NCBI GenBank assembly: GCA_944341075.1 | Contig: CALVLV010000021.1 | Span: forward strand, 1 to 35,660 | DNA: 35,660 nt | From: an uncultured Clostridia bacterium | Lineage (GTDB): Bacteria > Bacillota > Clostridia > Christensenellales > Borkfalkiaceae | Direction of reading: 5' to 3' | In this document: piece after piece, positions 33,761 to 35,660 of the stretch | How positions within the stretch are numbered: the stretch's first letter is position 1 | Layout of the letters: every line of letters begins with the position of its first letter | Program-made: the position numbers and the translations under genes | The notes under the pieces: model-generated | Databases searched by the model: none | Seen by the model: the letters and a program-made list of their open reading frames with translations, nothing else | Told to the model about the DNA's origin: nothing

Positions 33761-33862
33761 TTGAGATTTCTCCACTCCACTCACTTCGTTCGTTTCGGTC
33801 GAAACGACATGGTGTTTTTTGTCATCTCGACCAATGGCAAAGCCCGCGTGGAGAAATCTCAA
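33761..33862. repeat. Inverted-repeat intergenic element, copy 3
   Basis: TTGAGATTTCTCC (33761-33773) and GGTCGAAACGAC on the left; GTCATCTCGACC and GGAGAAATCTCAA (33850-33862) on the right. The orientation of the two motif halves is inside-out compared with copies 1 and 2, and the copy is only 102 bp. The 33578-34192 region shows no gene. Confidence 0.7.
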
Positions 33863-33896
33863 GATACATTTACTATACTGTTTCGGTAATAATGTA

Positions 33897-33932
33897 AGCG
33901 GCGGGTGCCAATGTTGGCGCCCGCCGCTCTTT
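33897..33932 (+). terminator. Terminator-like hairpin
   Basis: 14-bp stem (33897-33910/33915-33928, one T-G pair) with ATGT loop, followed by CTTTT. The nearest plus-strand gene ends 320 bp upstream, so what it terminates is unclear. Confidence 0.6.
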
Positions 33933-34192
33933 TAAACTCAAATACAAAAATACAATTCTTTAATATAATTCTTTTGCCGTCCGCTGCTCGCAACAGCTTC
34001 AATAGCCCGTATAGCCGCCGCTTTGCCGCTTTGCCGCCATATCTTGTGCGTACCCATATATACCATATTATATATAATATAGAGTTATAGATAAACTTTT
34101 ATCGGTTGGCGCGCTTTTGCGGCCGATGCTTCAGCGGATTGCGCCTTACAGCGCGTGCCCTTCCTGCCGCCGCCGCTTTCTTTGCGGCTCCG

Positions 34193-34468
34193 TCACTCTT
34201 TATCGCCGTCCTTGTCGTCCCTGTCGCCGTCCTTGCCGTCATGCGGCACCTTGCCAGTTATAAAGTCGCCAACGGGGGGAGGGGGGTTGTCCTTAAGCTC
34301 CTTAAGTTCCTGCTTCTTTTTAAAGAATACCGTCAGCATAAAAAATACGACTGCGGCAACCACGCACAAAATGCCCCACTCCACGCCCGCGTATACGAAT
34401 ACGAATATCGCGGCCGCGGCGAACGCCACGGCTATTATGCAGCTTGCAATTCTCAGATTCTTATACAT
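34193..34468 (-). CDS. Small two-helix membrane protein, unrecognised
   Basis: 91 residues: two membrane helices (about 6-28 and 31-49), a basic KKKQELKELK stretch, then a proline run (NPPPPVG) and a highly charged repeat-like C terminus (DGKDGDRDDKDGDKE), probably cytoplasmic. I do not recognise a family. Support for it being real: a good promoter upstream (34599-34627), clean membrane topology and base use like its neighbours. The ribosome binding site is weak. It is the only gene between the lipoprotein gene and the rRNA operon, transcribed away from the rRNA promoters. Confidence 0.65.
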   Translation of the reverse strand: MYKNLRIASCIIAVAFAAAAIFVFVYAGVEWGILCVVAAVVFFMLTVFFKKKQELKELKDNPPPPVGDFITGKVPHDGKDGDRDDKDGDKE

Positions 34469-34560
34469 AATACTCAGTCCGGATCCAGTCCTTTGCTCGC
34501 GCGGCCTTGCCCGCCGCGCGGCCGTGCATCAATAAAGGGCGGTGCTATTTTATTTGCCTT

Positions 34561-34586
34561 CGGCCGCATATGCGCATGTGCGGCCG
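34561..34586. other. 26-bp near-perfect palindrome in the leader of the small membrane protein
   Basis: CGGCCGCATATGC / GCATGTGCGGCCG, 13 bp each half with one T-G pair. In the leader RNA (minus strand) it would form a stable hairpin. The remainder of 34628-34764 is AT-rich with no feature seen. Confidence 0.55.
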
Positions 34587-34598
34587 CTACATATATCA

Positions 34599-34627
34599 AT
34601 TATACATTTCCCCGCAGCAAAAAGCAA
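34599..34627 (-). promoter_or_regulatory. Promoter of the small membrane protein gene
   Basis: On the minus strand TTGCTT (plus 34622-34627), 17 bp, TATAAT (plus 34599-34604); leader about 125 nt. Confidence 0.6.
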
Positions 34628-34764
34628 GCGGGTGCGCCGCATTGCATGTGTAATGTTTGTCCATAGGTTCAGTGCCCCCATAAAGCGCCGAAATGTGATA
34701 AAAACTAACAAAAATATATTACTTAAAAACAAAATGAAAAAAATGAAAAAAAATGTAAAATGAT

Positions 34765-34794
34765 TTGACTTTGCACCCCTATAAGTGTTATCTT
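34765..34794 (+). promoter_or_regulatory. rRNA promoter P1
   Basis: TTGACT (34765-34770), 18 bp, TATCTT (34789-34794). First of three tandem promoters of the same design; preceded by A-rich tracts that could act as UP elements. Confidence 0.65.
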
Positions 34795-34913
34795 AATTGA
34801 GCTGTCGCAGGGAGCAAGTCCCCCGAAAGAATTCAGTAAATAAAGGCGTTTGCGGGTATTTTACCTTCACAAAAATGCCTCAAAAAATTTCTGAAAAAAC
34901 TTTCAAAAAACAG

Positions 34914-34943
34914 TTGACAAATGAATGTCTGATGTGATATCTT
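34914..34943 (+). promoter_or_regulatory. rRNA promoter P2
   Basis: TTGACA (34914-34919), 18 bp, TATCTT (34938-34943), preceded by A/T tracts (34880-34911). Followed closely by GCTCGCGCCGAG. Confidence 0.75.
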
Positions 34944-35074
34944 ATAAAAGCTCGCGCCGAGAGGTACGAAAGAGATGTCCGCAAAAGTTAAAAAGTGACA
35001 AAAAACGCCGCTTTTAAAGATTTTAGAGGTCAACAAAAAACTTCAGAAAATCTTAAAAAACTTTTGAAAATCGC

Positions 35075-35104
35075 TTGACAAACATAAATCAAATGTGATA
35101 TGAT
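35075..35104 (+). promoter_or_regulatory. rRNA promoter P3
   Basis: TTGACA (35075-35080), 18 bp, TATGAT (35099-35104), preceded by A tracts (35036-35070). Followed by GCTCTCACGAAGAGC, which forms a short hairpin at the start of the transcript. Confidence 0.8.
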
Positions 35105-35111
35105 GGACAAG

Positions 35112-35333
35112 CTCTCACGAAGAGCACCGCACCGATGGGTCGCGGTTAACGCAGTTTAAAAATTGAATAGAAGGAAATGAATTTCTTAAATTTGTTTCAG
35201 ATTTAAGAAAAGTTTCTGTCAATAACTTTGAAGTACATTAGTACCACAAAGCTTAAAGTCAGCAAAGATAATGACTAATTTAGTCGAGATAGAGCCTCGG
35301 TTTCCTGAATAAGGAAATCGGTTTTATACCAAT
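35112..35333 (+). other. rRNA leader region
   Basis: Transcribed spacer before 16S. It contains a 9-bp hairpin (35183-35191/35201-35209), a CTTTG/CAAAG stem enclosing GTAC/GTAC (about 35228-35253), and TTTCCT/AGGAAA (about 35301-35317). The last probably belongs to the processing stem that pairs with sequence beyond the 3' end of 16S. No clear boxA was identified. Confidence 0.6.
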
Positions 35334-35660
35334 CAACTTAAGAGTTTGATTCTGGCTCAGGATGAACGCTGGCGGCGTGCTTAACACATGCAAGTCGAAT
35401 GTAGTTTACTACATGGCGGACGGGTGAGTAACGCGTGAGCAATCTGCCCATATCTGGGGGATAACAGTTGGAAACGACTGATAATACCGCATGATATCGT
35501 TTGAAGGCATCTTCTTACGATCAAAGATTTATCGGATATGGATGAGCTCGCGTCTGATTAGCTTGTTGGTGAGGTAACGGCCCACCAAGGCGACGATCAG
35601 TAGCCGACCTGAGAGGGTGATCGGCCACATTGGAACTGAGACACGGTCCAAACTCCTACG
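35334..35660 (+). rRNA. rrs: 16S ribosomal RNA, 5' part (cut by window edge)
   Basis: Universal 16S start AGAGTTTGATTCTGGCTCAG at 35341-35360, then GATGAACGCTGGCGGCGTGC, AACACATGCAAGTCGA, the GTGAGTAACGCGTGAG block, GGATAACAG and ACTGAGACACGGTCC near the end. By comparison with E. coli numbering (position 8 at 35341) the mature 5' end is near 35334. The V1 hairpin is short. Only about the first 327 nt are present. The GCGGCGTGCTTAACACATGC wording is Bacillota-like. Confidence 0.97.

Noticed and set aside
33661-33897. 78-residue open frame
   Set aside because: It lies in the GC hairpin and copy 3 of the inverted-repeat element, without a ribosome binding site.
34833-35036. 67-residue open frame on the minus strand
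   Set aside because: It lies across the rRNA promoter P2 and its A/T tracts.

Overview
The window looks like chromosomal DNA of a Gram-positive Clostridia-type bacterium (Bacillota). The signs are many consensus sigma-A promoters (TTGACA, 17 bp, TATAAT), strong AGGAGG-type ribosome binding sites, a T-box leader, stand-alone TrpB2 and AsnA, lipoprotein signals, and the first ~327 bases of a 16S rRNA gene at the right edge. The moderate-to-high GC coding style with AT-rich intergenic DNA would fit a Christensenellales-like gut lineage, but that placement is inference from memory; a 16S search would settle it.

Layout. (1) 1-3340: part of a mobile element. It holds a hairpin-dense, apparently non-coding block read from a perfect minus-strand promoter, a P-loop kinase and XRE regulator pair (minus), a DUF6809-like protein, and a large serine recombinase. 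A palindromic operator fills the spacer of the promoter that drives the recombinase side. The recombinase gene ends inside a perfect 26-bp inverted repeat. (2) 3340-4390: an AT-rich islet with one unrecognised gene that has an HNH-like pattern. (3) 4484-7181: the feoA-feoB-(Cys-rich membrane protein) ferrous iron uptake operon on the minus strand. (4) 7439-17125: a five-gene peptide-type ABC importer operon (binding protein, two permeases, two ATPases) plus a DUF3899-like membrane protein. Four of the five transporter proteins are clearly oversized; both ATPases carry helical insertions inside the nucleotide-binding domain. (5) 17575-20146: a TldD/TldE protease pair. (6) 20279-24003: a heterodimeric ABC exporter with one degenerate ATP site. 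(7) 24076-27487: a small XRE regulator, a DUF3737 beta-helix protein, a YwaF-like and a YoaK/DUF1275 membrane protein. (8) 27555-29514: a T-box riboswitch with Trp-type features controlling a TrpB2-type tryptophan synthase beta chain. (9) 29871-33577: AsnA, a DUF1858 protein, a Zn-binding sirtuin, and an SH3-NlpC/P60 lipoprotein. (10) 34193-35660: a small membrane protein on the minus strand, then three tandem rRNA promoters, a long leader and the 5' part of 16S rRNA.

Three intergenic regions carry copies of an inverted-repeat element with GAGATTTCTCC / GTCGAAATGAC ends. The strongest candidates for something undescribed are the ~480-nt structured RNA at the left edge and the set of inserted domains in the Opp-like transporter.
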